In this document: one piece after another, positions 17,051 to 25,721 of the stretch
Position numbering within the stretch: position 1 is the first letter of the stretch
Layout: the number at the start of each line of letters is the position of its first letter
DNA from: Candidatus Halobonum tyrrellensis G22
GTDB lineage: Archaea; Halobacteriota; Halobacteria; Halobacteriales; Haloferacaceae
Direction: 5' to 3'
Length of the DNA: 48,555 bases
Assembly: GCF_000495475.1 (NCBI RefSeq)
Contig: NZ_ASGZ01000018.1
Coordinates: forward strand, 1 to 48,555
Program-made: the position numbers and the translations under genes
The notes under the pieces: model-generated
What the model was told of the DNA's origin: nothing
Databases searched by the model: none
What the model saw: the letters and a program-made list of their open reading frames with translations, nothing else

Positions 17051-17572
17051 ATGGCCAAGTACTCGACGGGCGGCGGGGGCGGCGGGGGGTCCGGCGACGC
17101 CTGTGAACTCTGCGGGCGCGAGGACGTGAAGCTCACGCGGGCCAACGTGGCCGGCGCCGACCTGCTGGTGTGCGATAGCTGCACACCGCACGGCGAGAAC
17201 CGCTCGAAGGAGCGCAAGCAGTCCGACCAGGAGGGGGGACCCCGCGACGGCGAGCGCACCAACCGGAAGAAGCGCGCGGCCCAGAACACCGCGAAGATCA
17301 TCGACTCCTCGCGGGGCGGCCGCAAGCGCTGGGAGGAGGAGGGCACCGACTACGAGGACGACCGCCTCCCGTACCTCGTCAAGGGGTACGGCGAACGGGC
17401 CGAGGCCGCCCGTCGGGAGGAGGGGCTCACGTCCGAGGAGTTGGCGGCCGAACTCGGCGTCGACGAGGACGACGTGCTCGCGGTCGAGCAGGGCCGCGCC
17501 GCCCGCGCGGGCGTCGACGGGTCGCTCGTCCGGACGCTCGAAGAGCGGCTGGACGTGCAACTGGTCGAGTAA
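17051..17572 (+). CDS. Multiprotein bridging factor-like zinc-ribbon/HTH protein (aMBF1)
   Basis: A 173-residue protein. The N-terminus has a glycine run (residues 7-13) followed by a zinc ribbon with CELCG and VCDSC. A long basic linker rich in Lys/Arg runs about 48-85 (RKKRAAQNTAKIIDSSRGG). The C-terminus is a Cro/C1-type HTH (AARREEGLTSEELAAELGV, then VLAVEQGRA) and RTLEERLDVQLVE. This is the architecture of archaeal MBF1, which associates with the basal transcription or translation machinery; its function in haloarchaea is unsettled. The start at 17051 follows a TATA-like TTTGAAATC by about 26 bp. It ends just before a GCGAGC-type repeat. Confidence 0.9.
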   Translation: MAKYSTGGGGGGGSGDACELCGREDVKLTRANVAGADLLVCDSCTPHGENRSKERKQSDQEGGPRDGERTNRKKRAAQNTAKIIDSSRGGRKRWEEEGTDYEDDRLPYLVKGYGERAEAARREEGLTSEELAAELGVDEDDVLAVEQGRAARAGVDGSLVRTLEERLDVQLVE

Positions 17573-17575
17573 CCC

Positions 17576-17600
17576 GCGAGCGAAGCGAGCCGCGGTCCGG
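17576..17600 (+). repeat. GCGAGCGAAGCGAGC-type intergenic element, copy 1
   Basis: GCGAGCGAAGCGAGC followed by CGCGGTCCGG lies right after the aMBF1-like stop. The 14-mer GCGAGCCGCGGTCC (17585-17598) recurs exactly at 34407-34420, also just past a plus-strand stop codon. GAGCGAAGCGAGC-like strings are frequent between haloarchaeal genes; their role is unknown. Confidence 0.55.
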
Positions 17601-17662
17601 CCGGCCGGGCGCCGACTGCCGCGGGCGACCCGTTTTTCCCGTCGCGGCGTCCACCCGACGCC

Positions 17663-18949
17663 ATGAGCGAGACGCTCGCACCCGCCGCGCCCGAGGTGCG
17701 CGAGTTCGAGACGACCGTCCGCGCCGCCGACGGCCGGACGGTGGAGTTGGAGGAGACGTACTTCTACGCCGAGGCGGGCGGTCAGCCCGCCGACCGCGGC
17801 ACGCTCGCCGGGGTCGCGGTGACCGACGTGCAGTCGACCGCCGACGGGCGCGTCGTCCACACGCTCGCGGAGGCGCCCGACGTCGCGCCCGGCGAGACGG
17901 TGACGGGCGTCGTCGACGACGCCTTCCGAACCTACTGCACGCGGGCGCACACGGCGAGTCACGCGCTGTACGGCGCCGGGCGCGAACTCCTCGACGACCT
18001 CGGCTACGGCGGGTTCGGCATCACCGCCGACCCGGTCGGCGGGGACGACGCGGGCGCGGGTGAGGCGGGCGACGCGAGTCGCGCGAACGACGCCGACCGC
18101 GGCGAGGCCGGCCGCGTCGACGGGAAGGTGCGCGTCGACTTCGTCACCTCGACCGACGTCGACGACGACGTGCTGGTCGAACTCGAACGACTGGTCAACC
18201 GCGCGGTGTGGGACTCCAGAGCCGTGACGTGGGAGGAGGTGCCGGTCGAGGAGGCGCGAGCCAGCGACCGGGTCGCGTTCAACACCAAGACCGAGGAGGG
18301 GGTGATGGCCGACGCCGACGCGGTCCGGGTCGTCACCATCGACGGGTTCGACTGGGCGGCCTGCGGCGGCACGCACGTCTCGAACACCCGCGAGATCGGA
18401 CCCGTCACCCTCCTCGACCGGTCGAACCCCGGCGAGGGACTCACCCGCGTCGAGTTCGCGGTCGGACCCACGGCGGTCGACCGCCGGGCGCGCGACCACC
18501 GCGCCGCCCGCGCCGCGGCGCGGGAACTCGACTCGGGTCTCGACGGCCTGGCCGACGCCGCCGCCCGCCTCCGCGCCGAACGGAGCGAGGCGGAGACCGA
18601 ACTCGCGGCCCTCCGCGCGGAGGTGCTCGACGCCCGCCTCGCGGGGTTGGAGGCGACCTCACGCTGCGGCCGGACGTGGCTGGTCGGCAGCGTCGACGGC
18701 TTCGACGCCAACGCGGTGGGCGAACGCGCACAGGAGCGCGTCACCCCCGAGACGCCCGTGGTCGCGGTCGTCGGCGAGGGGGACGCGCCGTTCGTCGTCG
18801 TGGCGAGCGACGGCGACGTGGACGCGGGCGCGGTGGTCGACGACCTGACCGACGAGTTCGGCGGCGGCGGCGGCGGTCGCCCGACGTTCGCGCAGGGGGG
18901 CGGGCTGTCGGCCGACCCCGCGGACGTGCTCGCGTGGCTCCGCGGGTGA
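17663..18949 (+). CDS. alaX: Alanyl-tRNA editing protein AlaX with DHHA1 domain
   Basis: 428 residues. The N-terminal half is an AlaRS-type editing domain: TYFYAEAGGQPADRG (32-46), zinc ligands His96 and His100 in RAHTASHALYG, and Cys234 and His238 in AACGGTHVSN. Asp/Gly-rich insertion 124-152 is unusual and probably a halophilic loop. A coiled segment (about 275-310, alternating Arg/Glu/Ala) leads to a DHHA1 domain with the glycine-rich GGGGGGRPTFAQGGG near the end. This is the AlaX-L layout, a free-standing enzyme that deacylates Ser-tRNA(Ala) or Gly-tRNA(Ala). A TATA-like GTTTTTCCC lies 23-31 bp upstream. Confidence 0.95.
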   Translation: MSETLAPAAPEVREFETTVRAADGRTVELEETYFYAEAGGQPADRGTLAGVAVTDVQSTADGRVVHTLAEAPDVAPGETVTGVVDDAFRTYCTRAHTASHALYGAGRELLDDLGYGGFGITADPVGGDDAGAGEAGDASRANDADRGEAGRVDGKVRVDFVTSTDVDDDVLVELERLVNRAVWDSRAVTWEEVPVEEARASDRVAFNTKTEEGVMADADAVRVVTIDGFDWAACGGTHVSNTREIGPVTLLDRSNPGEGLTRVEFAVGPTAVDRRARDHRAARAAARELDSGLDGLADAAARLRAERSEAETELAALRAEVLDARLAGLEATSRCGRTWLVGSVDGFDANAVGERAQERVTPETPVVAVVGEGDAPFVVVASDGDVDAGAVVDDLTDEFGGGGGGRPTFAQGGGLSADPADVLAWLRG

Positions 18950-18963
18950 GCGCGGCGTGGGCG

Positions 18964-19044
18964 GCGAGCGGACGAACGCGAGCGGTGCCGACGAGAGCGA
19001 GCGGCGAACCGCGGGGAACGAGCGCACACGGCGGACGCGAGCGG
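18964..19044 (+). repeat. Four GCGAGCGG repeats upstream of acyl-CoA dehydrogenase gene
   Basis: GCGAGCGG occurs at 18964-18971, 18978-18985, 18997-19004 and 19037-19044, with related GAGCG strings between. The block fills the 132-bp gap between alaX and the next gene's TATA box. It resembles the GCGAGC-type elements at 17576 and 34407; reverse-complement relatives (CGCTCGCC) occur at 12500-12600. No function established. Confidence 0.5.
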
Positions 19045-19050
19045 GTACAG

Positions 19051-19060
19051 GCTTTAACCC
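19051..19060 (+). promoter_or_regulatory. TATA-like promoter of acyl-CoA dehydrogenase gene
   Basis: GCTTTAACCC lies 22-31 bp before the ATG at 19082, giving leaderless spacing. It immediately follows the GCGAGCGG repeat block. Confidence 0.55.
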
Positions 19061-19081
19061 GGCCGCCGCGCACTGACGCGT

Positions 19082-20233
19082 ATGGACGCCTACTCGTACT
19101 CGCCGTCGGCGCTGTCGGCCGAAGCGCGGGCCGTCCGCGACCTCGTACGCGAGTTCGCGGTCGAGGACGTTCGCCCGGGCGCCCGGGAGGCGGACGCCGA
19201 GGGGGAGTTCCCCGAGGACGTGTGGGACGACCTGGCGGACCTGGACCTGACCGGGCTGACGGTTCCCGCGGCGTACGGCGGCTACGACGCCGACCGGTCG
19301 ACGTACGCGGTGGTGAACGAGGAACTCGCGTACGGCCACCTCGCGGTGGCGACCGCGCTGTCGGTCCACTGTCTCGTCACCTCGTGTCTCGCGGAGTTCG
19401 CCGACGAGGCGGTGCGCGACGAGTGGCTCCCCGAGATGGCCGACGGGCGCCCGGTGGGCGCGTTCTGCCTCTCGGAGCCGCAGGCGGGGTCGAACCCCGC
19501 GGAGATGTCGACCACCGCGACCCGCGAGGGGAACGGCTACGTGATAGACGGCGAGAAGCAGTGGATCACCAACGGCGCGCGGGCGGGCGTCTACGTCGTG
19601 TTCGCCAAGACCGACGCCGACGACCCCGACTCGGTGACGCAGTTCCTCGTCCCCGCCGACCGCAACGGCGTCGAAGTCGGGAAGAAGGAGGAGAAACTCG
19701 GCCTCCGCGCGTCCGACACCGTGGGGATGCGCTTCGACGGCGTGGAGGTCCCCGAGCGCTACCGGCTCACGCCCGAGGGCGAGGGACTGGCGGCGGCGTT
19801 CCGGATATTGACGGGCGGTCGGATCGCCATCGCCGCCCAGGCGGTCGGCGTCGCGCAGGCGGCGCTCGACGCCGCCGCCGAGTACGCGGGCGACCGCGAG
19901 CAGTTCGACCGCCCGATCGCCGACTTTCAGACGATACGGCACAAGATAGCGGAGATGGCGACGAGCGTGGAGGCGTCGCGGCTGCTCGTCCGCGAGGCGG
20001 CCCGCCAGTCTGACGCGGGCGAGGACCCCCGGCTGCTGGCGTCGATGGCGAAGTACTTCGCGAGCGAGTCGGCGGTCGACGTGACGAACGAGGCGGTCCA
20101 GGTCCACGGCGGGTACGGCTACACGACGGAGTTCGACGTCGAGCGGTTCTACCGCGACGCGAAGGTGACCACCATCTACGAGGGGACGACCCAGATCCAG
20201 AAGAACATCATCGCGCGGGAGGTGCTCGGGTGA
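19082..20233 (+). CDS. Acyl-CoA dehydrogenase
   Basis: A 383-residue flavoenzyme that inserts the alpha,beta double bond into acyl-CoA, passing electrons to ETF. It has the standard three-part layout: an N-terminal helical domain, a middle beta domain with the FAD-binding FCLSEPQAGSNPAEMSTTA signature and IDGEKQWITNGARA, and a C-terminal helical domain. The catalytic Glu is in the final motif YEGTTQIQKNI, with VHGGYGYTTEF and DREQFDRPIADFQ also present. Acyl-chain specificity cannot be read. The last 4 bases overlap the GTG start of the next gene, so the HAD hydrolase is translationally coupled. Confidence 0.95.
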   Translation: MDAYSYSPSALSAEARAVRDLVREFAVEDVRPGAREADAEGEFPEDVWDDLADLDLTGLTVPAAYGGYDADRSTYAVVNEELAYGHLAVATALSVHCLVTSCLAEFADEAVRDEWLPEMADGRPVGAFCLSEPQAGSNPAEMSTTATREGNGYVIDGEKQWITNGARAGVYVVFAKTDADDPDSVTQFLVPADRNGVEVGKKEEKLGLRASDTVGMRFDGVEVPERYRLTPEGEGLAAAFRILTGGRIAIAAQAVGVAQAALDAAAEYAGDREQFDRPIADFQTIRHKIAEMATSVEASRLLVREAARQSDAGEDPRLLASMAKYFASESAVDVTNEAVQVHGGYGYTTEFDVERFYRDAKVTTIYEGTTQIQKNIIAREVLG

Positions 20234-20805
20234 GCCGGGACGGCCCCGACCCCGCGGCCGGGGCGGGGACGGTCGCCGGACCCGACGAGTACGACGGCTA
20301 CGACGCGGTGGTGTTCGACCTCGACGGGACGCTGGTCGACCTGGCGGTCGACTGGGGCGCCGCCCGGGCGGACGCGGCGGCGCTGTTCGAGACGCGCGGT
20401 CACGACCCCGCGGGCGACGACCTCTGGGGACTGCTCGGCCGGTCGGACGAGTTGGGCCTGCGGACGGAACTGGAGGAGCGACTCTCCGACCGCGAGTGTG
20501 ACGGCGCACGGCAGTCGGACCGGCTGGCGCACGCCGACCACCTCCCGCTGTCGGTGCCGACGGGCGTCTGCTCGCTCAACAGCGAGGCGGCGGTCCGGAC
20601 CGCCCTCGACACCCACGACCTGGTGGACCACGTCGCGGCGGTGGTCGGGCGCGACTCGTGTCCGACGTACAAGCCCGACCCGGAGCCGCTGCTGGCGACG
20701 CTGTCGGACCTCGGCGTGCCGCCCGAGCGGGCGCTGTTCGTCGGCGACTCCGAGCGGGACGCGGTGACGGCCGACCGGGCGGACGTGGCGTTCGTCTACG
20801 TCTGA
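20230..20805 (+). CDS. HAD-superfamily hydrolase
   Basis: 191 residues beginning at a GTG that overlaps the acyl-CoA dehydrogenase stop (GTGA). HAD motif I is VVFDLDGTLVD with nucleophile Asp and the acid/base Asp two residues on. Motif II is the Ser/Thr of the SVPTGVCSLNS region, motif III is the Lys of YKPDPEPL, and motif IV is VGDSERDAVTAD. The cap is a small alpha-helical insert after motif I (about residues 40-95), as in phosphoglycolate-phosphatase-like enzymes. The substrate is unknown. The N-terminal 25 residues are Gly/Asp-rich linker. The last 10 bp overlap the convergent DUF5822-like gene. Confidence 0.88.
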   Translation: MSRDGPDPAAGAGTVAGPDEYDGYDAVVFDLDGTLVDLAVDWGAARADAAALFETRGHDPAGDDLWGLLGRSDELGLRTELEERLSDRECDGARQSDRLAHADHLPLSVPTGVCSLNSEAAVRTALDTHDLVDHVAAVVGRDSCPTYKPDPEPLLATLSDLGVPPERALFVGDSERDAVTADRADVAFVYV

Positions 20806-21056
20806 TCGGGCTCGGCGTCCGGGTCGCCTCGGTACGTCCGGGCGTACCAGAACACCGCGACCGCGGTACAGAGCCAGACGACCGCGCCCACCCGGACCGC
20901 GAACTCGGCGCGGGCGCCCCACGTCGGGAGCGTCCGCGTCGCCGACAGCGCGGCCACCAGCGGCGCGCCGAACGCGATGGTGAGGACGAACGTGGTCTGC
21001 ATCACCCAGCCGAAGTCGACCCCGTCGGGGTCGGTCCGCTCGACGCGCTCGGGCAC
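20796..21056 (-). CDS. Small two-helix membrane protein, DUF5822-like
   Basis: 86 residues beginning MPERVERTDPDGVDFGWVMQ. Two transmembrane segments follow (about 17-40 and 53-72, the latter VGAVVWLCTAVAVFWYA), then an acidic tail. The N-terminal DPDGVDxGWVMQ pattern recalls the haloarchaeal DUF5822 family, cited from memory. It is convergent with the HAD gene and overlaps its 3' end by 10 bp. Function unknown. Confidence 0.75.
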   Translation of the reverse strand: MPERVERTDPDGVDFGWVMQTTFVLTIAFGAPLVAALSATRTLPTWGARAEFAVRVGAVVWLCTAVAVFWYARTYRGDPDAEPDQT

Positions 21057-21267
21057 GGGAACCGGTTCGACCGCGCGGCAAAGGCCGTGTCGGTTCGCGC
21101 CCGCTCGGACGATTTACGCCCGCTCGGACGGCTCGCCGTCGCTCGCGTCGGTCGGTCGCCCCATCGTCCCGTCGACCCCGACGGCACCTGCTCGGCGTGC
21201 GCCCGCGGCCGCCGGCGCGGACGCGCCGACCGCACGGGTTTACTCCCTCGTCCGCGAACGCCCGGGC

Positions 21268-22077
21268 ATGACGACCACGCGGAGCCTCCGCGAGAAGGCG
21301 GGTTCGGAGCCGATAACGATGCTCACGGCGTACGACGCGCCCACGGCGTCCGTCGTCGAGGCGGCGGGCGTCGACGCGGTGCTCGTCGGCGACAGCATGG
21401 GGAACGCGGTGCTCGGCTACGACTCGACGCTCCCGGTGACGCTCGAGGAGGTGGAGAGTCGGACCGCGGCGGTCGCGCGCGCGACCGACGAGGCGCTCGT
21501 GGTCGCGGACATGCCGTTCCTCTCGTTCGGCGTCGACGACGCCGACAGCGTCGAGAACGCCGGCCGCCTGCTGAAGGAGGCCGACGCCGACGCGGTCAAA
21601 CTGGAGAGCGGTCCCCACACCGTCGAACTGACCCGGCGGCTCTCGGACCTGGGCATCCCGGTGATGGCGCACCTCGGTCTCACCCCCCAACACGTCAACA
21701 AACTCGGCTACGCGCGGCAGGGCACCGACCGCGACGCGGCCGAGCGCATCCTCGAGTTGGCCCGCGACCACGAGGCGGCGGGCGCGTTCTCGCTGGTGTT
21801 GGAGCACGTCCCGTCGAACCTCGCGGCGCAGGTGACCGACGCGCTCGACACCCCGACCATCGGCATCGGCGCGGGTCCCGACGTCGACGGGCAGGTGCTC
21901 GTGATCACCGACGTGCTCGGGCTGAGCGACCGCTCGCCGCCCTTCTCCGAGCAGTTCGGCGACGTGCGCGGCGAGATGGAGCGTGCCGTCTCGGGGTTCC
22001 GGGAGGCGGTCGAGGGCGGGGAGTTCCCCGCCGAGGAACACGGCCACGTCGAGGGCGACGTCGACGACATCTACTGA
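21268..22077 (+). CDS. panB: 3-Methyl-2-oxobutanoate hydroxymethyltransferase (ketopantoate hydroxymethyltransferase)
   Basis: A 269-residue PanB, the first committed step to pantothenate and CoA: methylene transfer from a folate (or archaeal equivalent) to alpha-ketoisovalerate. Mg2+ ligands are the Asp of VGDSMGNAVLGYDST and the Asp of VADMPFLSFG. Lys of AVKLESG binds ketopantoate and the catalytic Glu is in SLVLEHVPSNL. IGIGAGPDVDGQVLV is diagnostic. The start at 21268 follows a TTTACT element about 27 bp upstream. Haloarchaea make CoA with PanB plus archaeal pantoate kinase and phosphopantothenate synthetase, none of which is adjacent. Confidence 0.96.
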   Translation: MTTTRSLREKAGSEPITMLTAYDAPTASVVEAAGVDAVLVGDSMGNAVLGYDSTLPVTLEEVESRTAAVARATDEALVVADMPFLSFGVDDADSVENAGRLLKEADADAVKLESGPHTVELTRRLSDLGIPVMAHLGLTPQHVNKLGYARQGTDRDAAERILELARDHEAAGAFSLVLEHVPSNLAAQVTDALDTPTIGIGAGPDVDGQVLVITDVLGLSDRSPPFSEQFGDVRGEMERAVSGFREAVEGGEFPAEEHGHVEGDVDDIY

Positions 22078-22267
22078 GGCGACCCGACTCCCCGACCGAC
22101 CGCGACGGCTCCGGGCGGGGTGGCTGGCGAGCAGGTGGCCGCGCGGCCGTACGGACCCCGAAGCGCGCGACCACGCGACTGCGCGGCGCCCCGGGGCGAC
22201 GGGTCAGGTCACGGAGCGTGTGCGCCCGTCACCGCGGATGAAGCTTCGGCCGAGGGCGACGGGCCGG

Positions 22268-23038
22268 TCAGAGCCGGTCGAGTAGCGACTCGACGGCCGC
22301 GTTGAACGCGTCGGGCCGTTCGAGCATCGTCAGGTGGGCGGCGTCGTCGACCACGCGCACCTCGCAGTCGGGCATCTCGTCGGCGAAGTAGTCGTGGTAG
22401 TGTCGCGGCGTCAACTGGTCGTGCGCGCCGACGACCGCGACCGCCGGGACGTCGACCTCGCCGAGGCGGTCACGGACGTCGAACGAGTGACACGTCTGGA
22501 AGTCGCGCTCGGTGACCGCGCGCCCCGTCTCGCGCATCGCGGCGGCCGACGCGTCGGCGTACGGCCCGTCGGGGTCGTGAAACAGGCGGTCGGGGGCGTG
22601 GAGGAACTCGACGGCGCGGTCGAAGTCGTCCGCCAGCCACCCCAGCAGGTCGTCGAGCACCGCCAGCCGCGCGCCCGTTCCCGCGAGCACCAGCCCCGAG
22701 AGCGGCAGGTCCCGCTCCAGTGCGACCCACAGCGCCACGGCGCCGCCCAGCGAGTTGCCGACGAGCACGCGGGCTCCCGTCTCGCGGGCGACGGCGACGA
22801 GGTCGTCGGCGTACGCTTCGAGCGCCTCCGGTCCCGCGGCCGCCTCGACGTCGTCGCTCGCGCCGTGGCCGCTCAGGTCGAGCGCCGCGACCGGCGTCCG
22901 GTCGGCGAGCCGCGACTGGGCCTTCCAGACGCCCGCCGCCCCGCCACTGCCGTGGACGCACAACAGTCCCGGTCCGCCGCCGCCGCGGTCCGAGACGCGG
23001 TACGCCGTCTCCCGCCCGTGGTGGTCGACCCGTTGCAT
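22268..23038 (-). CDS. Alpha/beta-hydrolase
   Basis: A 256-residue alpha/beta-hydrolase with a complete catalytic machine: oxyanion-loop LCVHGSGGAAGVWK, nucleophile Ser in VGNSLGGAVALW, acid Asp in VGAHDQLTP, and His in DDAAHLTMLERP. ALDLSGHGASDD is the typical strand before the cap. The group includes esterases, C-C hydrolases and haloperoxidase-like proteins; the substrate is open. The start at 23038 (MQRVDHHGRE) is preferred over one 25 codons upstream because CCCTTTATGC (minus strand, 23061-23070) is at leaderless distance. It is divergent from the Hsp20-like/Cdc48 operon. Confidence 0.88.
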   Translation of the reverse strand: MQRVDHHGRETAYRVSDRGGGGPGLLCVHGSGGAAGVWKAQSRLADRTPVAALDLSGHGASDDVEAAAGPEALEAYADDLVAVARETGARVLVGNSLGGAVALWVALERDLPLSGLVLAGTGARLAVLDDLLGWLADDFDRAVEFLHAPDRLFHDPDGPYADASAAAMRETGRAVTERDFQTCHSFDVRDRLGEVDVPAVAVVGAHDQLTPRHYHDYFADEMPDCEVRVVDDAAHLTMLERPDAFNAAVESLLDRL

Positions 23039-23152
23039 ACTCGAACGTGCGAAGCGGCGAGCATAAAGGGCCGGGACCGCCGCCGGGGCGTGAACCGCAA
23101 CACGACCTCTCACCGGACCGAAGGGGGGACGGGGGTACCGTCTCCTGCGACA

Positions 23153-23163
23153 AGTTTAAATAC
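23153..23163 (+). promoter_or_regulatory. Strong TATA/BRE promoter of Hsp20-like/cdc48 operon
   Basis: GTTTAAATACT within an AT-rich 40-bp stretch (23150-23190), the most AT-rich promoter of the first half of the window. Distance to the ATG at 23191 is about 30-38 bp, so the transcript would have a short leader of under 12 nt. Confidence 0.65.
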
Positions 23164-23190
23164 TTACGACGATTACCTGTAGTTAGCACA

Positions 23191-23433
23191 ATGACCCAAC
23201 GACACTCACTCGGTCGACAGGAGCGGTTCGTGCGTCGGTACGACTACGACGACCGGACCGTCCTCGCGGCCGACCTGCCCGCGGGCGACGTCTCGGTCGA
23301 CGTCGTCGACGGGACCGCCATCGTCGTGACCGACCGCGACAGCGGGGTCGAGGAGTTCGAGTTCGACCTCCCCGGCCCGGCCGCAACTGTTGACACGCAC
23401 AACGGCGTACTCACCATCGGAGTCGACAAATGA
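23191..23433 (+). CDS. Minimal Hsp20/CS-domain-like protein coupled to Cdc48
   Basis: 80 residues. The core reads as a shortened alpha-crystallin or CS-type beta sandwich: [55 protein letters not shown], then [10 protein letters not shown]. The Leu-Pro-Gly and terminal NGVLTI motifs are the Hsp20 signatures, but the usual N-terminal arm and the C-terminal IxI oligomerisation tail are absent, so it is unlikely to form large cages. The stop codon overlaps the cdc48 ATG (ATGA, 23430-23433), implying coupled translation and roughly equal synthesis. I infer a Cdc48 cofactor or substrate-presenting protein; haloarchaeal relatives carry only DUF names. Confidence 0.85.
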   Translation: MTQRHSLGRQERFVRRYDYDDRTVLAADLPAGDVSVDVVDGTAIVVTDRDSGVEEFEFDLPGPAATVDTHNGVLTIGVDK

Positions 23434-25688
23434 AGCTCACCGTCAAACCACTCAAACAGAAGGACGCGGGGCGTCGGCTCGCGGCTATCGACCGCGTCGC
23501 GGCCGACGAGCTCGAGCTCTCGGGGGGCGACTACATCCGGATCGCGGGCGACTCGACCGCCATCGCGCGTGTCTGGCCCGGCTACCCCGAGGACGACAAC
23601 ACCGGCGTCGTCCGGATCGACGGCCAACTGCGCCAGGAGGCCGGCGTCGGCATCGACGACCGCGTCGAGATCGAGGCCGCGGACGTCGAGCCGGCCGAGC
23701 GGATCACGATCGCGCTCCCCCAGCAGTTCGGCATCCGGGGGAACGTCGGGTCGATCATCCGCGACAAGCTCTCGGGCCAGCCCGTCACCCAAGGGCAGAC
23801 CATCCGGTTCCCGCTCGGGCTGGGGCTGATGGGCGGCGGCTCGCAGGCCGTCCCGCTCAAGATCGCCTCCACCGCGCCGTCGGGGACGGTCGTGATCACC
23901 GACTCGACCGAAGTCGAGATCAGCGAGCGCCCCGCCGAGGAGATCACCGAAGGATCGGCGACGGGCGCCGAGACGCCCGACGTGACCTACGAGGACATCG
24001 GCGGACTCGACCGCGAACTGGAGCAGGTCCGCGAGATGATCGAGCTGCCGATGCGCCACCCCGAGCTGTTCAAGCGGCTCGGCATCGACCCGCCGAAGGG
24101 CGTGCTGCTCCACGGCCCGCCGGGCACCGGAAAGACGCTGATCGCCAAGGCGGTCGCCAACGAGATCGACGCCCACTTCCAGACGGTCTCGGGGCCGGAG
24201 ATCATGTCGAAGTACTACGGCGAGTCCGAAGAGCAGCTGCGTGAGGTGTTCGAGGACGCGTCGGAGAACGCGCCCGCGATCATCTTCATGGACGAGCTCG
24301 ACTCGATCGCGCCCAAACGCGAGGAGGCGGGCGGCGACGTCGAGCGGCGCGTGGTCGCACAACTGCTGTCGCTGATGGACGGGCTCGAGGAGCGCGGCGA
24401 GGTGGTCGTGATCGGCGCGACCAACCGCGTCGACGCGATCGACCCCGCCCTGCGCCGCGGCGGCCGGTTCGACCGCGAGATCGAGATCGGCGTCCCGGAC
24501 CGCGACGGCCGCAAGGAGATCCTCCAGGTCCACACGCGGAACATGCCGCTGACCGACGACGTCGACCTCGACGCGTACGCGGAGTCGACCCACGGGTTCG
24601 TCGGCGCCGACCTCGAGTCGCTGGCGAAGGAGGCGGGCATGAACGCGCTCCGCCGCATCCGCCCGCAGATCGACCTCGAGGCGGACGAGATCGACGCCGA
24701 GGTGCTGGAGTCGATCGAGGTCACCGACAACGACGTGAAAGACGCGATGAAGGGCGTCGAGCCGTCGGCGCTCCGGGAGGTGTTCGTCGAGGTGCCCGAC
24801 GTGGTCTGGGACGACGTCGGGGGGCTGGAGGGCACCAAAGAGCGGCTCCGCGAGACGATCCAGTGGCCGCTCGACTACCCCGAGGTGTTCGAGGCGATGG
24901 ACATGGAGTCCGCGAAGGGCGTGTTGATGTACGGCCCGCCCGGGACGGGGAAGACCCTGCTCGCGAAGGCCGTCGCCAACGAGTCCGAGTCCAACTTCAT
25001 CTCCGTGAAGGGGCCGGAACTGCTCAACAAGTTCGTCGGCGAGTCGGAGAAGGGGGTGCGCGAGGTGTTCAGCAAGGCGCGCGAGAACGCCCCGACCGTC
25101 ATCTTCTTCGACGAGATCGACGCGATCGCCACCGAACGCGGGCGTAACTCGGGCGACTCGGGCGTGAGCGAGCGGGTCGTCTCCCAACTGCTCACGGAAC
25201 TCGACGGGCTGGAGACGCTCGAGGACGTGGTGGTCGTCGCCACCACCAACCGGCCCGACCTGATCGACTCGGCGCTGTTGCGCCCGGGTCGACTCGACCG
25301 GCACGTCCACGTGCCCGTCCCCGACGAGGAGGCGCGCCGGAAGATCTTCGAGGTGCACACGCGGAACAAGCCGCTCGCCGACGGCGTCGACATCGACAGT
25401 CTCGCCCGGCGCTCGGAGGGGTACGTCGGCGCCGACATCGAGGCGGTCTGCCGCGAGGCGTCGATGAACGCCTCCCGGGAGTTCATCGAGTCGGTCACCC
25501 CCGAGGATATCGACGACTCGATCGGCAACGTCCGGGTCACGATGGAGCACTTCGAGCAGGCGCTCGACTCGGTCCACCCCTCGGTCACCGACGAGACCAA
25601 GGAGCGCTACGAGGAGATCGAACAGCGGTTCCAGAACCGGGAAGCGCGCGAGGAGCGCGAGGCCGACCTCGGCCGCACGTTCCAGTAG
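23430..25688 (+). CDS. Cdc48/VAT-type AAA+ ATPase
   Basis: A 752-residue archaeal Cdc48. The N domain (about 1-180) comprises a double-psi barrel ([37 protein letters not shown]) and a second subdomain. Ring D1 follows with Walker A GPPGTGKT at 229-236, Walker [16 protein letters not shown] and Arg fingers in [16 protein letters not shown]. Ring D2 has Walker A at 502-509, Walker [16 protein letters not shown] and [14 protein letters not shown]. The C-terminal tail is Glu/Arg-rich. Cdc48 unfolds substrates for the proteasome and remodels complexes; in haloarchaea it may process SAMP-conjugated proteins. It is translationally coupled to the upstream Hsp20-like gene. Haloarchaea carry several cdc48 paralogues, so a letter suffix is not assigned. 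Confidence 0.96.
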   Translation: MKLTVKPLKQKDAGRRLAAIDRVAADELELSGGDYIRIAGDSTAIARVWPGYPEDDNTGVVRIDGQLRQEAGVGIDDRVEIEAADVEPAERITIALPQQFGIRGNVGSIIRDKLSGQPVTQGQTIRFPLGLGLMGGGSQAVPLKIASTAPSGTVVITDSTEVEISERPAEEITEGSATGAETPDVTYEDIGGLDRELEQVREMIELPMRHPELFKRLGIDPPKGVLLHGPPGTGKTLIAKAVANEIDAHFQTVSGPEIMSKYYGESEEQLREVFEDASENAPAIIFMDELDSIAPKREEAGGDVERRVVAQLLSLMDGLEERGEVVVIGATNRVDAIDPALRRGGRFDREIEIGVPDRDGRKEILQVHTRNMPLTDDVDLDAYAESTHGFVGADLESLAKEAGMNALRRIRPQIDLEADEIDAEVLESIEVTDNDVKDAMKGVEPSALREVFVEVPDVVWDDVGGLEGTKERLRETIQWPLDYPEVFEAMDMESAKGVLMYGPPGTGKTLLAKAVANESESNFISVKGPELLNKFVGESEKGVREVFSKARENAPTVIFFDEIDAIATERGRNSGDSGVSERVVSQLLTELDGLETLEDVVVVATTNRPDLIDSALLRPGRLDRHVHVPVPDEEARRKIFEVHTRNKPLADGVDIDSLARRSEGYVGADIEAVCREASMNASREFIESVTPEDIDDSIGNVRVTMEHFEQALDSVHPSVTDETKERYEEIEQRFQNREAREEREADLGRTFQ

Positions 25689-25721
25689 AGGAGCCCGGGA
25701 GCCTCCCCCCCCGCGGCGGGG

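Noticed and set aside
15409-17346. Minus-strand extension of the trans-sulfuration enzyme frame by about 650 codons
   Set aside because: Low-complexity Arg/Gly sequence that crosses the histidine kinase and the aMBF1-like gene in another frame; homology begins only at MNDRS (15408).
22078-22267. Possible minus-strand gene (about 22174 downwards) in the gap after panB
   Set aside because: The frame is Arg/Pro-rich, runs antisense into panB and lacks a promoter; nothing else stands out in this 190-bp gap.
23244-25577. 777-codon minus-strand open frame opposite cdc48
   Set aside because: It is the codon-mirror of a G+C-rich gene: the sequence is Arg/Val/Asp/His-rich without domains, and cdc48 on the plus strand is certain.
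25689-25721. GAGG...CCTC inverted repeat between cdc48 and the convergent gene as a terminator
   Set aside because: The stem is only 4 bp with no following T-run; expected by chance in such G+C-rich DNA.
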